A stretch of 64,000 bases of DNA from RPQJ01 sp963706755 (lineage in GTDB: Bacteria > Pseudomonadota > Gammaproteobacteria > Steroidobacterales > Steroidobacteraceae): assembly GCA_963706755.1 (NCBI GenBank), contig CAVPNH010000019.1, positions 186,001 to 250,000 of the forward strand. The letters run 5' to 3'. Below, piece after piece: positions 53,900-62,256 of the stretch. Every line of letters begins with the position of its first letter. Positions within the stretch are counted from its first letter, which is position 1. Both the position numbers and the translations under genes were made by a program. The notes below the pieces were generated by a model, which was not told where the DNA came from, did no database searches, and saw only the letters and a program-made list of their open reading frames with translations.

Positions 53900-55089
53900 T
53901 CACTCCCGGCGCAGCCTGGCGCCGATCCGGCGGTAGGCCTCGCGGAACGGGATGCCTTCTCTTGCCACGAGTTCGTTCGCCTCCGCGGCCGCATGGATGT
54001 CGGGATCCAGCCGGATCCGGTCCGGCCGGAAGCGCAGCTGCGGAATGGCCGCCGCCATGATGTCCAGCGACTCGTGGCAGATGTCGAGCGAGCGGAAGAG
54101 CGGCGCCTTGATGAGCTGCAGGTCGCGCTGGTAGCCCGAGGGCAGCTTGGCCGTGATCCCGAGCACCTCGACGAGGCAGGCCTGGGCCGTGGCGGTCCGG
54201 CCGCGCACGAGCTCGAACACGTCCGGATTGCGCTTCTGCGGCATGATCGACGAGCCGGTCGTGAATGCGTCGGGCAGGTCGACGAACCCGAACTCGCGCG
54301 TGTAGAAGAGCAGCAGGTCCGAGGCGAGGCGACCGAGGTCCTGCATCAGGATCGCGACCTGGAACAGCAACCTCTGCCTCGGCCTTGCCGCGGGAGAGCT
54401 GCACGGCCGTCACCGGCTCGTGCGTTACCGGGAACCCGAGCGCGGTCGTCGGCCTCGCGGTCGATGCGGCAGGTTCGGCGTGCCGTAGCCGGCGCGCCGA
54501 CCCGAGCGGGTTCTTGAGGATGCGGCGATGCGCGTGGCGCAGTGCCGTCGGCATCGTCCAGGATTTCCGCCGCGAATCCGCCGGCCCAGAGCGCGACCGA
54601 GCTCGGCATGGCCTGCTGCATGTGGGTGTAGCCCGGCAGCACGATCTTGCCCTGTTCCGCGGCCAGCGACTCGAGTGCCTCGGCGACCCGGCGCGCGTCG
54701 GCGGCGAGCGATTCGACCGCGTCGCGCAGATAGAGCCTGAGCGCCGCCAGCACCTGGTCGTTGCGCGAGCGGCCCGCGTGCAGGCGTGCGCCCGCCTCGC
54801 CGACGCGCTCGGTGAGCAGGGTCTCGAGGGCGGTCTGCCCGTCCTCGAGCTCGAGCGTCACCGACCACTCGCCGCGCGCGTGAGCCTCGCCGATTGCGAT
54901 GAGTCCCTCGCGGATGGCAGCGAGCGACGGGGTGTCGAGGAGCCCGCAGTCGTGCAGCGCCTCGGCGTGCGCGATCGACGCCTGCACGTCGTAGGCGACG
55001 AGACGATTGTCGAGCGCGTGATCTTCGCCCGCCGTGTAGCGGAGCACTCGCTCGTCGAGCGGCCCGCCTTTGTCCCAGAGTCGACTCAT
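53900..55089 (-). CDS. argH: argininosuccinate lyase, several frameshifts
   Basis: Last arginine step, splitting argininosuccinate into arginine and fumarate. ATG 55089 gives MSRLWDKGGPLDERVLRYTAG; the catalytic-region blocks AGRSRNDQVLAALRLYLRD and LPGYTHMQQAMPSSVALWAGG are intact. Between about 54550 and 54368 at least five single-base shifts occur within 180 bases. Picking frames restores HAHRRILKNPLGSA, GYGTPNL, LGFPVTHEPVTAVQLSRGKAE and then LFQVAILMQDLGRLASDLLL. The fumarase-superfamily signature TTGSSIMPQKRNPDVFEL is intact. The gene is in frame with the argB 3' end with no stop between. Confidence 0.88.
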
Positions 55090-56022
55090 CAGCCTCGCTC
55101 CCTGCTCCGCCGCGCTGAGCGCCTTGGTGTCCGCCACGACCAGCGTGCCCGTGCCCTCGTTCGTGAAGATCTCGGCGAGCAGCGCGTCCGGTGCCGCATA
55201 CGAGATGACGTGGACGCGCTTCACGCCGCCGCGGATCGCCGCCTCGATCGCGCTGGACTTCGGCAGCATGCCGTCGGAGATCGCGCCTTCCTCCCGCAGC
55301 CGGCGCAGCCCCGCCACGTCCGTGTAGGAAATCAGCGAATGCGGATCGTCGAGCCGCTCGAGGATGCCGGGTGCGCCGGTGCAGTCAGGATCAGCTTCTC
55401 CGCGCCCATCGCGCCGCCGATGGCCGCGGCGACCGTGTCGGCGTTGATGTTGAGCAGGTGACCCGTGGCGTCGCAGGAGAGCGGGCTCACCACCGGCAGG
55501 AAGCCCGCGTCCAGGAGCCGCGTGATGACCGAGCCGTCCACGCCGTCGATGTCGCCGACCATGCCGTAGTCCACGACTTCGCCGCTCGCGAGCGTCGACC
55601 GGCGGGCGCTTGTGGGCCCGGACCAGTCCCGCGTCCACGCCGGAGAGGCCGATCGCATCGATGCCGAATTCGCGGCACAGGCCGAGCAGGCGCGTGTTGA
55701 TGAGACCGTTCAACACCATGCAGGCGACGTCGATCGCGCCACCGTCGGTGACGCGGCGTCCCTGCACCATGCGTGTCTCGACGCCGAGCTTCTTCGTCAC
55801 CTCGTCCAGTTGCGGGCCGCCGCCGTGCACCAGCACCACGCGAATGCCGAGGTGGTGCAGGATCGCGACCTGCTCCATGAAGCCGCGCATGGCCGCGCCG
55901 TCGCGGAATGCGCCGCCGCCGGTCTTGATGACGAAGACCTTGCCCTTGTACATGTGGATGTACGGCGCCGCGCCCCTGAGCGCGCGCACGGTCACGGCCT
56001 GTTCACCCTTGTGTCCGATCAT
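55087..56022 (-). CDS. argB: acetylglutamate kinase (or N-acyl variant), two frameshifts, no stop before argH
   Basis: Phosphorylates the N-acylglutamate gamma-carboxylate. ATG 56022 overlaps the transcarbamylase stop (ATGA). FVIKTGGGAFRD, VVLVHGGGPQLDEVTKKLG and GIDAIGLSGVDAGLVRAHKR belong to the amino-acid kinase fold. A shift near 55599 moves to the frame with LASGEVVDYGMVGDIDGVD and LLNINADTVAAAIGGAMGAEKLIL. A shift near 55373 returns to the first frame with APGILERL, SDGMLPKSSAIEAAIRGG and FTNEGTGTLVV. No GNAT domain follows, unlike ArgB of Xanthomonas. The frame runs straight into argH. The C-terminal form recalls Bacteroidetes-type ArgB. Confidence 0.85.
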
Positions 56023-57027
56023 TCCGAGTACCCCTTGAGCAGTCTGTACAGCACCGCCATCTGCACGGTCATGCGGTTGGCGGCTTCCTGGACCACGCGG
56101 CTGCGCGGTCCGTCGAGAACCTCGTCGGCGACGGCGACGTTGCGCCGCACGGGCAGGCAGTGCATGAAGTGGCAGTCCGTCCGCGCCGGGCGGAACCAGT
56201 CCTCGCGGACCTGCCACCCGGCGAGCGGCTCGCGCAGCTTGGCCTCGGCCTCCGCGTTGCCGTAGCACGCGGCCGATCCCCACTCCTTGGCGTAGAGCAC
56301 CTGGGCGCCGGCGAGCGCGGCCTCGCGGTCGCTGGTCTCGCTCACCACGCCGCCCGAGGCGGCCGCGGCCGCGCGGGCCCTGGCCATGACGGCATCGGGC
56401 AGGGCGTAGCCCTCGGGACGCAGTACCACGACCTCCATGCCGCGCTGCGCGGCCATGTGCACGGTGGCCGCAGGCACCGCGAGCGGCAACGCGCGCGGGT
56501 GATGAACCCAGGAGAGCACGAACTTGCCCGCTGCGCGGCACCTTGATGTCGTCCATCGTCTTCCAGTCGGCCAGCGCCTGGCAGGGATGGTTCATCGCCG
56601 ATTCCATGTTAACGAACGGCTTGTCGCACAGCTCCGCCATGGCGAGGAACTGCGTCTCGGCGAGATCGGCCGCCAGGTCCTTGCCCTCCGCGAAGGAGCG
56701 GATGCCGAGCGCGTCGCAGTAGGACGCAAGCACCGGGATCGCCTCGCGCACGTGCTCCGCCGCGCCGCCGTTCATCACGGTGCCGTGCCGCGTCTCGAAC
56801 TGCCAGGTGCCCTGTCCCGGTGTCACGACGAACGACGTCCCGCCGAGACGCATCATGCCGGCCTGGAACGAGGCGAGCGTGCGCAGCGACGGGTTCATGA
56901 ACAGCAGCCCGAGGATCTTGCCCGCGAGCGCCCCGGGCTCCGGATGCTCCTCCAGGCGCCGCGCCAGGGCGACGAGGTCATCCACCTGGTCGCGGGTAAA
57001 GTCGGCGAGGTCGAGGAAACGTTTCAT
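56019..57027 (-). CDS. argF': N-acyl-ornithine carbamoyltransferase (succinyl/acetylornithine type), one frameshift
   Basis: Transfers carbamoyl to an N-acylated ornithine, replacing ordinary ArgF. ATG 57027 gives MKRFLDLADFTRDQVDDLV. The phosphate motif reads NPSLRTLASFQ (the usual second Arg is Leu). GTWQFETRHGTVMNGGAAEH and AIPVLASYCDALGIRSFA resemble N-succinylornithine transcarbamylase more than the acetyl enzyme. The residue corresponding to Glu92 of the Xanthomonas acetyl enzyme and Pro90 of the Bacteroides succinyl enzyme is Ala90 here. One extra base near 56527 shifts to the frame with LSWVHHPRALPLAVP, LYAKEWGS and HFMHCLPVRRNVAVADEVL. The operon context fits arginine synthesis. Confidence 0.86.
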
Positions 57028-57123
57028 TGGGATCGGCTGGTCAATTTCGCCAGCGGTTCGTGACTTGCGGATAGCGGATAGTAAGACGGGGCGGCGGCAC
57101 TGTTCACTGCACTGCTCACTCGA

Positions 57124-58308
57124 TCAGGCGGGGAGGGAAGAGAGCGCGTCGCGGAGCTGCGCGATGTGCGTCTCCTCGATCACATAAGGTGCGAGCACGC
57201 GTACCACGTGCGGGTCCGCGCTCGTGCCGGTCAGGATGTTGCGCTCGAGCAGTTCGCGCTGCACGTCCTTCGCCGGCCGTCGCGTGCGGAGTCCCGCGAG
57301 CAGGCCAGCGCCCTGCACGGACTCGACCGGGCCCACGACGCAGCTCTCGCGCAACTGCTGCGAGCGCCGGCGCACGTTGCCGAGGAGTCCCTCGCTCTCG
57401 ATGATGTCCACGACTGCCTCGATGAGGGCGCAGGCCATCGGGCCGCCGCCGAAGGTCGTACCCAGGTCGTCGGTCGCGAGGTGAGCGGCGACGTGGTCGG
57501 CCATGAGCAGCGCGGAGCAGGGAAACCCGGCGCCCAGCGCCTTGGCCATCGTGATCATGTCGGGTGCGATGCCGTGCATGTTCGCCGCGAACGGGAAGCC
57601 CGTGCGACCCATGCCGCACTGGACTTCGTCGAGGACGAGCAGTGCGCAGGTCTCGCTGCACCTTGCCCGGAGCGCCGTCAGGAACTCGCTGCCCAGGTCC
57701 ACTGCGCCCGCGACTCCCTGCACAGGCTCGACGATCACCGCCGCCGTGTCGGTACCGACGGTGCGGGCAATCGCCTCGAGGTCGCCGCGCGGGATGAACT
57801 CCACGTCGAAAGGCGCCTGCGGAAACCCGTACCACTTTTTCGCGGCCCCCCAGGTCACCGCGCCCGCGGCCGCGGTCCGGCCGTGGAAACTGCCTTCGAC
57901 CGCCACGACCTTGCGGCGGCCGGTGATCCGGAGCGCGAGCTTGAGCGCGTTCTCGTTCGCCTCGGCGCCGGTGTTCACGAAGAAAACCGTGTTGAGCCCG
58001 AGGCCCGCGAAACGGGCGAGCCGCGTCGCCGCGCGCGCGCGAACCTCGAGCGGCACGGCATTGCTCTGGAAGAGCAGGGACTTCGCCTGCTGCTCGAGCG
58101 CAGCGAGCCAGCGCGGGTGCGAGTAGCCGAGTGCGGCGACCGCGTGGCCACCGTAGAGGTCCAGGATCCTGCGGCCGTCACGGGTGTGAAGGTGCACGCC
58201 CTCGGCGCCCGTGACGTCGAGCGGCCATTGGGCGTAGACCGGCGCGAGGTGGTCGGCCGGCGGCGCCCACGCGGCGGGCGCGGCGGAAGTCGGGGTCGCT
58301 TCGGTCAT
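57124..58308 (-). CDS. argD: N-acylornithine aminotransferase (class III PLP)
   Basis: Transaminates the N-acyl-glutamate semialdehyde made by ArgC. The 394-residue protein has NTGAEANENALKLALRITG, GSFHGRTAAAGAVTW, VIVEPVQGVAGAV, LLVLDEVQCGMGRTGFPFA and the PLP lysine in MITMAKALGAGFP. It ends normally. It starts four bases after argC; a 96-base gap, the largest in the operon, separates its stop from the transcarbamylase start. Acetyl versus succinyl preference cannot be read from sequence. Confidence 0.93.
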   Translation of the reverse strand: MTEATPTSAAPAAWAPPADHLAPVYAQWPLDVTGAEGVHLHTRDGRRILDLYGGHAVAALGYSHPRWLAALEQQAKSLLFQSNAVPLEVRARAATRLARFAGLGLNTVFFVNTGAEANENALKLALRITGRRKVVAVEGSFHGRTAAAGAVTWGAAKKWYGFPQAPFDVEFIPRGDLEAIARTVGTDTAAVIVEPVQGVAGAVDLGSEFLTALRARCSETCALLVLDEVQCGMGRTGFPFAANMHGIAPDMITMAKALGAGFPCSALLMADHVAAHLATDDLGTTFGGGPMACALIEAVVDIIESEGLLGNVRRRSQQLRESCVVGPVESVQGAGLLAGLRTRRPAKDVQRELLERNILTGTSADPHVVRVLAPYVIEETHIAQLRDALSSLPA

Positions 58309-58312
58309 GCGG

Positions 58313-59374
58313 TCACGTCCATCCGGCCGCGGGGAGCATCAGCCCGGCGGTCTCCTCATGCCCGAGCATGCGGTTCATCCATTGCACGGCGCCGCCGGCC
58401 GCACCCTTGGTCAGGTTGTCGATCGCGCACATTACGACCACGTTGCGGCCGCGCGCGACCCCCGAGAGCTCCGCGAAGTTGCTGGCCACCACGTCCTTGA
58501 TGCGCGGCGGCTCGCCGCCGACGCGCACGAACACCGACTGGTCGTAGTACTCCCTGAGCGCGGCCACCAGCTCGTGGGTCGTGAGTGGTTCGCGGACGAC
58601 CGCCTGCACCGTGACGTAGATGCCCCGGGCGAAGGGTCCCGAGTGCGGCACGAAGTTGAACTCGGCCTCGACGCCGGTGGCCGCCAGTGCCAGCGCCGTG
58701 ATCTCCGGCACGTGGCGGTGAGAGAGCGCGCTGTACGCGTACAGGTCCGAGTGCCGCTGCGGGTGGTGCGTCCCGGCGGTCGGCTGGCGGCCCGAGCCGG
58801 TGCTGCCGGTCACGCCCGTGACGAAGACGCGTGGCTCGGCGAGTCCGAGCGAGAGGAGCGGTACGCTCGCGAGCAGCACGGCGGTCGCGAAGCATCCGGG
58901 ATGCGCGACATGTGGCGTCGCGAGGGCGTTCAGGTGCTCGGGCACCGCGCAGGTGAACTCCGCGAGGCGCGAGGGCGCTCCGTGCGGGTGCTTGTACACC
59001 GCTTCGTACGCGTCCGCGGTCGCGTAACGGAAGTCGGCCGAGATGTCCACGACGCGCGGCCGTGTCCCCGCCTGCTCGGCCGTGGAGAGCAGCCGGTCCA
59101 CGAGTGCGGCAGACACTCCGTGCGGCGCGGCCGAGAACACCGCCGTCACGGGATTGGCGGCGACGTACTCGAGCACCTCGTCGTGCCCGGCGAACCGCAG
59201 GTGCGGCAGCACTGGCTGGAGGTGGCGGAAGAACTGGGCCACCGGCTCGTCGGGCTGGCTGTCGGATGCGACCGCCGCGACGTCCAGGTAAGGGTGTCCG
59301 GCGATGAGGCGCAGGAGCTCGCCGGCCACGTAGCCGGTGCCGCCGAGCACCACGGCGGGGATGCGCGCGCTCAT
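58313..59374 (-). CDS. argC: N-acetyl-gamma-glutamyl-phosphate reductase
   Basis: NADPH-dependent reduction of the acylglutamyl phosphate. The 353-residue protein shows the GGTGYVAGELLRLI dinucleotide loop, catalytic Cys in VAHPGCFATAVLL and GVTGSTGSGRQPTAGTHH. SALSHRHVPEI carries the catalytic His, followed by NFVPHSGPFARGIYVT and NLTKGAAGGAVQWMN. Its start overlaps the P-loop gene stop by three bases (ATGA-type). It is intact, unlike argB, argF' and argH nearby. Confidence 0.95.
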   Translation of the reverse strand: MSARIPAVVLGGTGYVAGELLRLIAGHPYLDVAAVASDSQPDEPVAQFFRHLQPVLPHLRFAGHDEVLEYVAANPVTAVFSAAPHGVSAALVDRLLSTAEQAGTRPRVVDISADFRYATADAYEAVYKHPHGAPSRLAEFTCAVPEHLNALATPHVAHPGCFATAVLLASVPLLSLGLAEPRVFVTGVTGSTGSGRQPTAGTHHPQRHSDLYAYSALSHRHVPEITALALAATGVEAEFNFVPHSGPFARGIYVTVQAVVREPLTTHELVAALREYYDQSVFVRVGGEPPRIKDVVASNFAELSGVARGRNVVVMCAIDNLTKGAAGGAVQWMNRMLGHEETAGLMLPAAGWT

Positions 59375-60462
59375 TCCGACGCCACTCCCGTGGCCTGTGC
59401 CCCGAGGCCGAGGCTTTCGATGATGTGGTCGCCGAGTGCCGCGCCGGAGGACATCGCGTTCAGCGCGCGCACGCCCATCTGTTCCTCGATGATCTTGACG
59501 CCGACCGCGTTGTCGGTGGCCGGGCCGGTCACCGCGCAGGGCTCGATGCCGAAGCGCTCGCGCAGCAGCTTCACGCCGCCCCAGGCCGCCACGGGATCGT
59601 TCGCCGAGAGGATCACGGCCGAGAGCGCGCGGCTGATGTCCTCGGAGGCGAGGATGGCCTCGACGCCGTAGGCGCCGAGGATGCCGTCGCCGAGTTCGAA
59701 CACGACGACGTCGGGCCGGCCCTGCGTCATGTCGGTCAGCATCGTGCGCGTGAGCGCGGGCCCCGAGGCGGCGGTGGTGGTCACGATCCCGAGGTCCGTG
59801 AAGATCATGCTGCGCCGTGCGCCCGAGTCCTCCATGGCGAGGATGTCACGGCGCAGCGACACGCCCGTCGCCTTGAAGGCGTGCACCGCGAGGCCGCGGT
59901 GGCGCATGCGGCTCACGATCGCGCAGGCGGCCGCGGTCTTGCCGGCCTCCATGCAGGTGCCCGCGAGCGCTACGACCGGCACGCCGTGCGTGTCGAGCGG
60001 GGCGGCATAGTCGAGCCTGCGGTGCCCGGCCCTGGCCGGCACGCCGATGCGCTCGCCCAGGAACGGGAACTGCAGCACGCAGCCGATGACGCGGCAGTCG
60101 AAGGGCTTGCCCTTGTCGGGGTTCGCGGAGTCGCAGATACCGAGTACGCCGCCGATGTTCAGCACCTGCAGGATGTCGCCCGCCTCGACCTTGTCGGGGA
60201 TGTGCCCGGAGTAGCCGAACAGCGCCTGCCGGTGGCCGAGGGCGCCCACGATCACGTCGCCGCGCGACACCTTGGCCATGCGGCCGCTGGTGAGCTCGAG
60301 CTGGTTGTAGGTGGACTTGTTCGTCAGGATCTCGACCACCAGCACGGTGCCTTCCTCGCAGGGGATGTCGGTGGTGGCGACCCGGATCTCGTGGCTCAGG
60401 CCGCAGGCCTGAGCGATCGAGGCGATCTTGTCGACGACGACGGCGCGCGTCTGGGCAGCCAT
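59371..60462 (-). CDS. BioD/DUF1611-like P-loop protein of unknown function in the arginine operon
   Basis: A 363-residue soluble protein. I do not recognise a characterised family. Residues 1-140 form a beta-rich N-terminal domain (EEGTVLVVEILTNKSTYNQL, GRMAKVSRGDVIVGALGHR, GDILQVLNIGGVLGICDS). Residues 160-363 have a P-loop of the form GTCMEAGKT (168-176), the same spacing as GTDTEVGKT of dethiobiotin synthetase, then KATGVSLRRDILAMEDSGA and VVVFELGDGILGAYGVEAIL. That places it among SIMIBI-class NTPases resembling DUF1611 proteins, many of which are ATP-dependent ligases. Its start overlaps the argG stop by one base and its end overlaps argC, so it is embedded in the operon. Confidence 0.75.
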   Translation of the reverse strand: MAAQTRAVVVDKIASIAQACGLSHEIRVATTDIPCEEGTVLVVEILTNKSTYNQLELTSGRMAKVSRGDVIVGALGHRQALFGYSGHIPDKVEAGDILQVLNIGGVLGICDSANPDKGKPFDCRVIGCVLQFPFLGERIGVPARAGHRRLDYAAPLDTHGVPVVALAGTCMEAGKTAAACAIVSRMRHRGLAVHAFKATGVSLRRDILAMEDSGARRSMIFTDLGIVTTTAASGPALTRTMLTDMTQGRPDVVVFELGDGILGAYGVEAILASEDISRALSAVILSANDPVAAWGGVKLLRERFGIEPCAVTGPATDNAVGVKIIEEQMGVRALNAMSSGAALGDHIIESLGLGAQATGVASE

Positions 60463-61691
60463 CAGCCTTCTCCCCGCTGCCGTCCGGCGCGCGTGTAGAA
60501 GATGCCGGGCAACGCCAGCATCTTTGAGAACCCGTGGGCTTCAGCCGCCGTCCACTCGCCGGCCGACTCGCCGTAGGCGCCCTTCGACGCCTTCATGAGC
60601 GAGTACTTTGATGCGACGCCCTCGACGAACAGGCTGCCCGGCCGCAGGAGCAGGTGGACTTCGCCGGTCACGCGCTGCTGCGACGAGACGAGGAACGCCT
60701 CGATGTCGCGGCACACGGGATCGAGGTGCTGTCCCTCGTGGACGAGGTCGCCGTACGGCGCGGCGAGCGTGTCCTTCATGCGCGCCTGCCGCGCGGAGAG
60801 CACCAGCTTCTCGAGCTCGCGGTGCGCGGTGAGCAGCACCTCGGCCGCCGGCGCCTCGAACGCCACCCGGCCCTTGAAACCGATGATGGTGTCGCCGAGG
60901 TGTATGCCGCGGCCCACTCCGAACCTTGCGCCGATGGCTTCTGCTCGCTCGATGAGAGTGACGGGATCGAGCGCCTCGCCGTCGAGCGAGCAGGGCACGC
61001 CCGATTCGAACCCGATCGTGTGGCGCTCGGGCGGCTGCGGGCTCATGAATGCGTCTTTCGTGGTCACCCAGGCGGAGTCCGGGATGCTGCCATCTGAGGT
61101 CAGCGTCTCCCTGCCGCCGATGGTCGTGCCCCAGAGGCCGCGGTTGACCGAGTAGGCAGCGCCGAACGGCGGCACGGGGAGCTTGCGCGCTTCCAGGTAT
61201 TCGAGCTGCGCGGGGCGCTTGAAGGCGCGGTCGCGCACCGGTGCCAGGATTTCGAGCTCGGGAGCGAGCGTGCGGAGCGCGACCTCGAATCGCACCTGGT
61301 CGTTGCCCGCGGCAGTCGAGCCGTGCGCGACGACGTCCGTGCCGAGCTGCCGTGCCCACTGCGCGACCGTCTGCGCCTGCAGCACCCGCTCGGCGCCGAC
61401 GCAGAGGGGGTAGAGCCCGCCGCGGCGGATGTTGCCCATGACGAGGAAGCGGATCACCTGGTCGAAGTACGCGCGCCGCGCGTCCACGAGGTGGTGCGCC
61501 ACGGCGCCCAGCGCCCGCGAGCGCTCCTCGAGCAGGGCCGCGGCCGCGGCGTCGATGCCGCCCGTGTCCACGGTCAGGGTCACGACCGGGCGGCCACAGG
61601 TTTCCGCGAGCCACGGCACCAGGAACGAGGTGTCGAGGCCGCCGGAAAATGCGAGCAGGATGGGCATGGCGCCCTTTGGGGTCTGGGTCAT
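60462..61691 (-). CDS. argG: argininosuccinate synthase
   Basis: ATP-dependent joining of citrulline and aspartate. The 409-residue protein carries the pyrophosphatase-type loop LAFSGGLDTSFLVP (S16-S22), GNIRRGGLYPLCVGAERVLQA, AHGSTAAGNDQVRFEVAL and REAR-equivalent positions in KRPAQLEYLE. VPPFGAAYSVNRGLWGTTIGG is conserved. The details (MGNIRRGGLYPL) look like the ArgG subgroup found in Bacteroidetes-like clusters more than the E. coli or common proteobacterial ones (impression, not computed). It follows argR by seven bases. Confidence 0.93.
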   Translation of the reverse strand: MTQTPKGAMPILLAFSGGLDTSFLVPWLAETCGRPVVTLTVDTGGIDAAAAALLEERSRALGAVAHHLVDARRAYFDQVIRFLVMGNIRRGGLYPLCVGAERVLQAQTVAQWARQLGTDVVAHGSTAAGNDQVRFEVALRTLAPELEILAPVRDRAFKRPAQLEYLEARKLPVPPFGAAYSVNRGLWGTTIGGRETLTSDGSIPDSAWVTTKDAFMSPQPPERHTIGFESGVPCSLDGEALDPVTLIERAEAIGARFGVGRGIHLGDTIIGFKGRVAFEAPAAEVLLTAHRELEKLVLSARQARMKDTLAAPYGDLVHEGQHLDPVCRDIEAFLVSSQQRVTGEVHLLLRPGSLFVEGVASKYSLMKASKGAYGESAGEWTAAEAHGFSKMLALPGIFYTRAGRQRGEG

Positions 61692-61698
61692 GGGAGTC

Positions 61699-62127
61699 TC
61701 AACGTCCGAAGGTGGAACGGAGGTGCTGGTGCAGCCGCCGCTGCGCGCGGGGGCTCTCCGTCGCGATGAAGATGGTGTCGTCGCCGGCGATCGTGCCGAC
61801 GATCTCCGGCCAGCGGGCCTTGTCGATGGCGAGCGCGACGCTCTGCGCGGTCCCGGTCGTCGTGCGCAGCACGGTCAGCGTGGCGCCCGAAGCGCGGTAA
61901 CCCTTCACGAACGCCTGCACGTCCTCGAAGTGGCTGGGGGTCAGCGCGTCTTCCGCGGCCGGCAGCAGGTAGCGGTCCGCGCCCTTGACCACGCCGATCT
62001 CGCGCAGGTCGCGGCTCACGCTCGACTGCGTGGCCTCGAGTCCCTCGCGGTGCAGCAGGCGCACGAGCTCCGCCTGGCGGCCGACCGCGGTCTGCCGCAG
62101 GATGCGGACGATGGCGTCCCGCCGCAT
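61699..62127 (-). CDS. argR: arginine repressor
   Basis: A hexameric arginine-dependent regulator, here the first gene of the operon it should control. The N-terminal winged helix has AELVRLLHREGLEATQSSVSRDLREIGVVK (recognition helix SSVSRDL). The C-terminal arginine-binding core has TTTGTAQSVALAIDKARWPEIVGTIAGDDTIFIA. ATG 62127 (MRRDAIVRILRQ) gives 142 residues. The frame is open to GTG 62187, but that start lies inside the predicted ARG box; a TTG at 62154 is another option. No clear ribosome site is seen. Tandem ARG boxes upstream imply autorepression. Confidence 0.9.
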   Translation of the reverse strand: MRRDAIVRILRQTAVGRQAELVRLLHREGLEATQSSVSRDLREIGVVKGADRYLLPAAEDALTPSHFEDVQAFVKGYRASGATLTVLRTTTGTAQSVALAIDKARWPEIVGTIAGDDTIFIATESPRAQRRLHQHLRSTFGR

Positions 62128-62172
62128 GGACTGCGCGTTGAGGTCGGTGGACAAGGCGTCGCTGCTCGCATA

Positions 62173-62211
62173 GGTGAATAAAAACACCGCTAATGTGCAT
62201 AATTATGCAAA
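62173..62211. promoter_or_regulatory. tandem ARG boxes (ArgR operator) upstream of argR
   Basis: Box 1 (62194-62211, tgTGCATAATTATGCAaa) has a perfect 14-base palindrome and fits the E. coli ARG box pattern tnTGAATwwwwATTCAnw. Box 2 (62173-62190, ggTGAATAAAAACACCgc) matches the left half and A/T centre. They are separated by exactly three bases, the spacing of paired ARG boxes in E. coli. A TTGACT (-35-like) reads on the minus strand at 62220-62215, so ArgR bound here would cover the promoter. Confidence 0.75.
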
Positions 62212-62256
62212 GCGAGTCAAGGGTCGCCGTTCGAGGGAGTCACGCCCGTCCCGTCG

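Noticed and set aside
5951..56527. Programmed ribosomal frameshifting as explanation of the split genes
   Set aside because: No common slippery heptamer or downstream structure is seen at the sites, and many lie in genes not known to use it.
54346..57027. 893-codon frame joining transcarbamylase, argB and argH as one polyprotein
   Set aside because: It passes through frameshifted stretches without family similarity; family start sites with ATGA overlaps show separate genes, except for the argB-argH junction, reported separately.
57028..57123. Short direct repeat GCGGATAGCGGATAG before argD end, considered as regulatory repeat
   Set aside because: Only two 7-8-base units, no dyad and no known site pattern.
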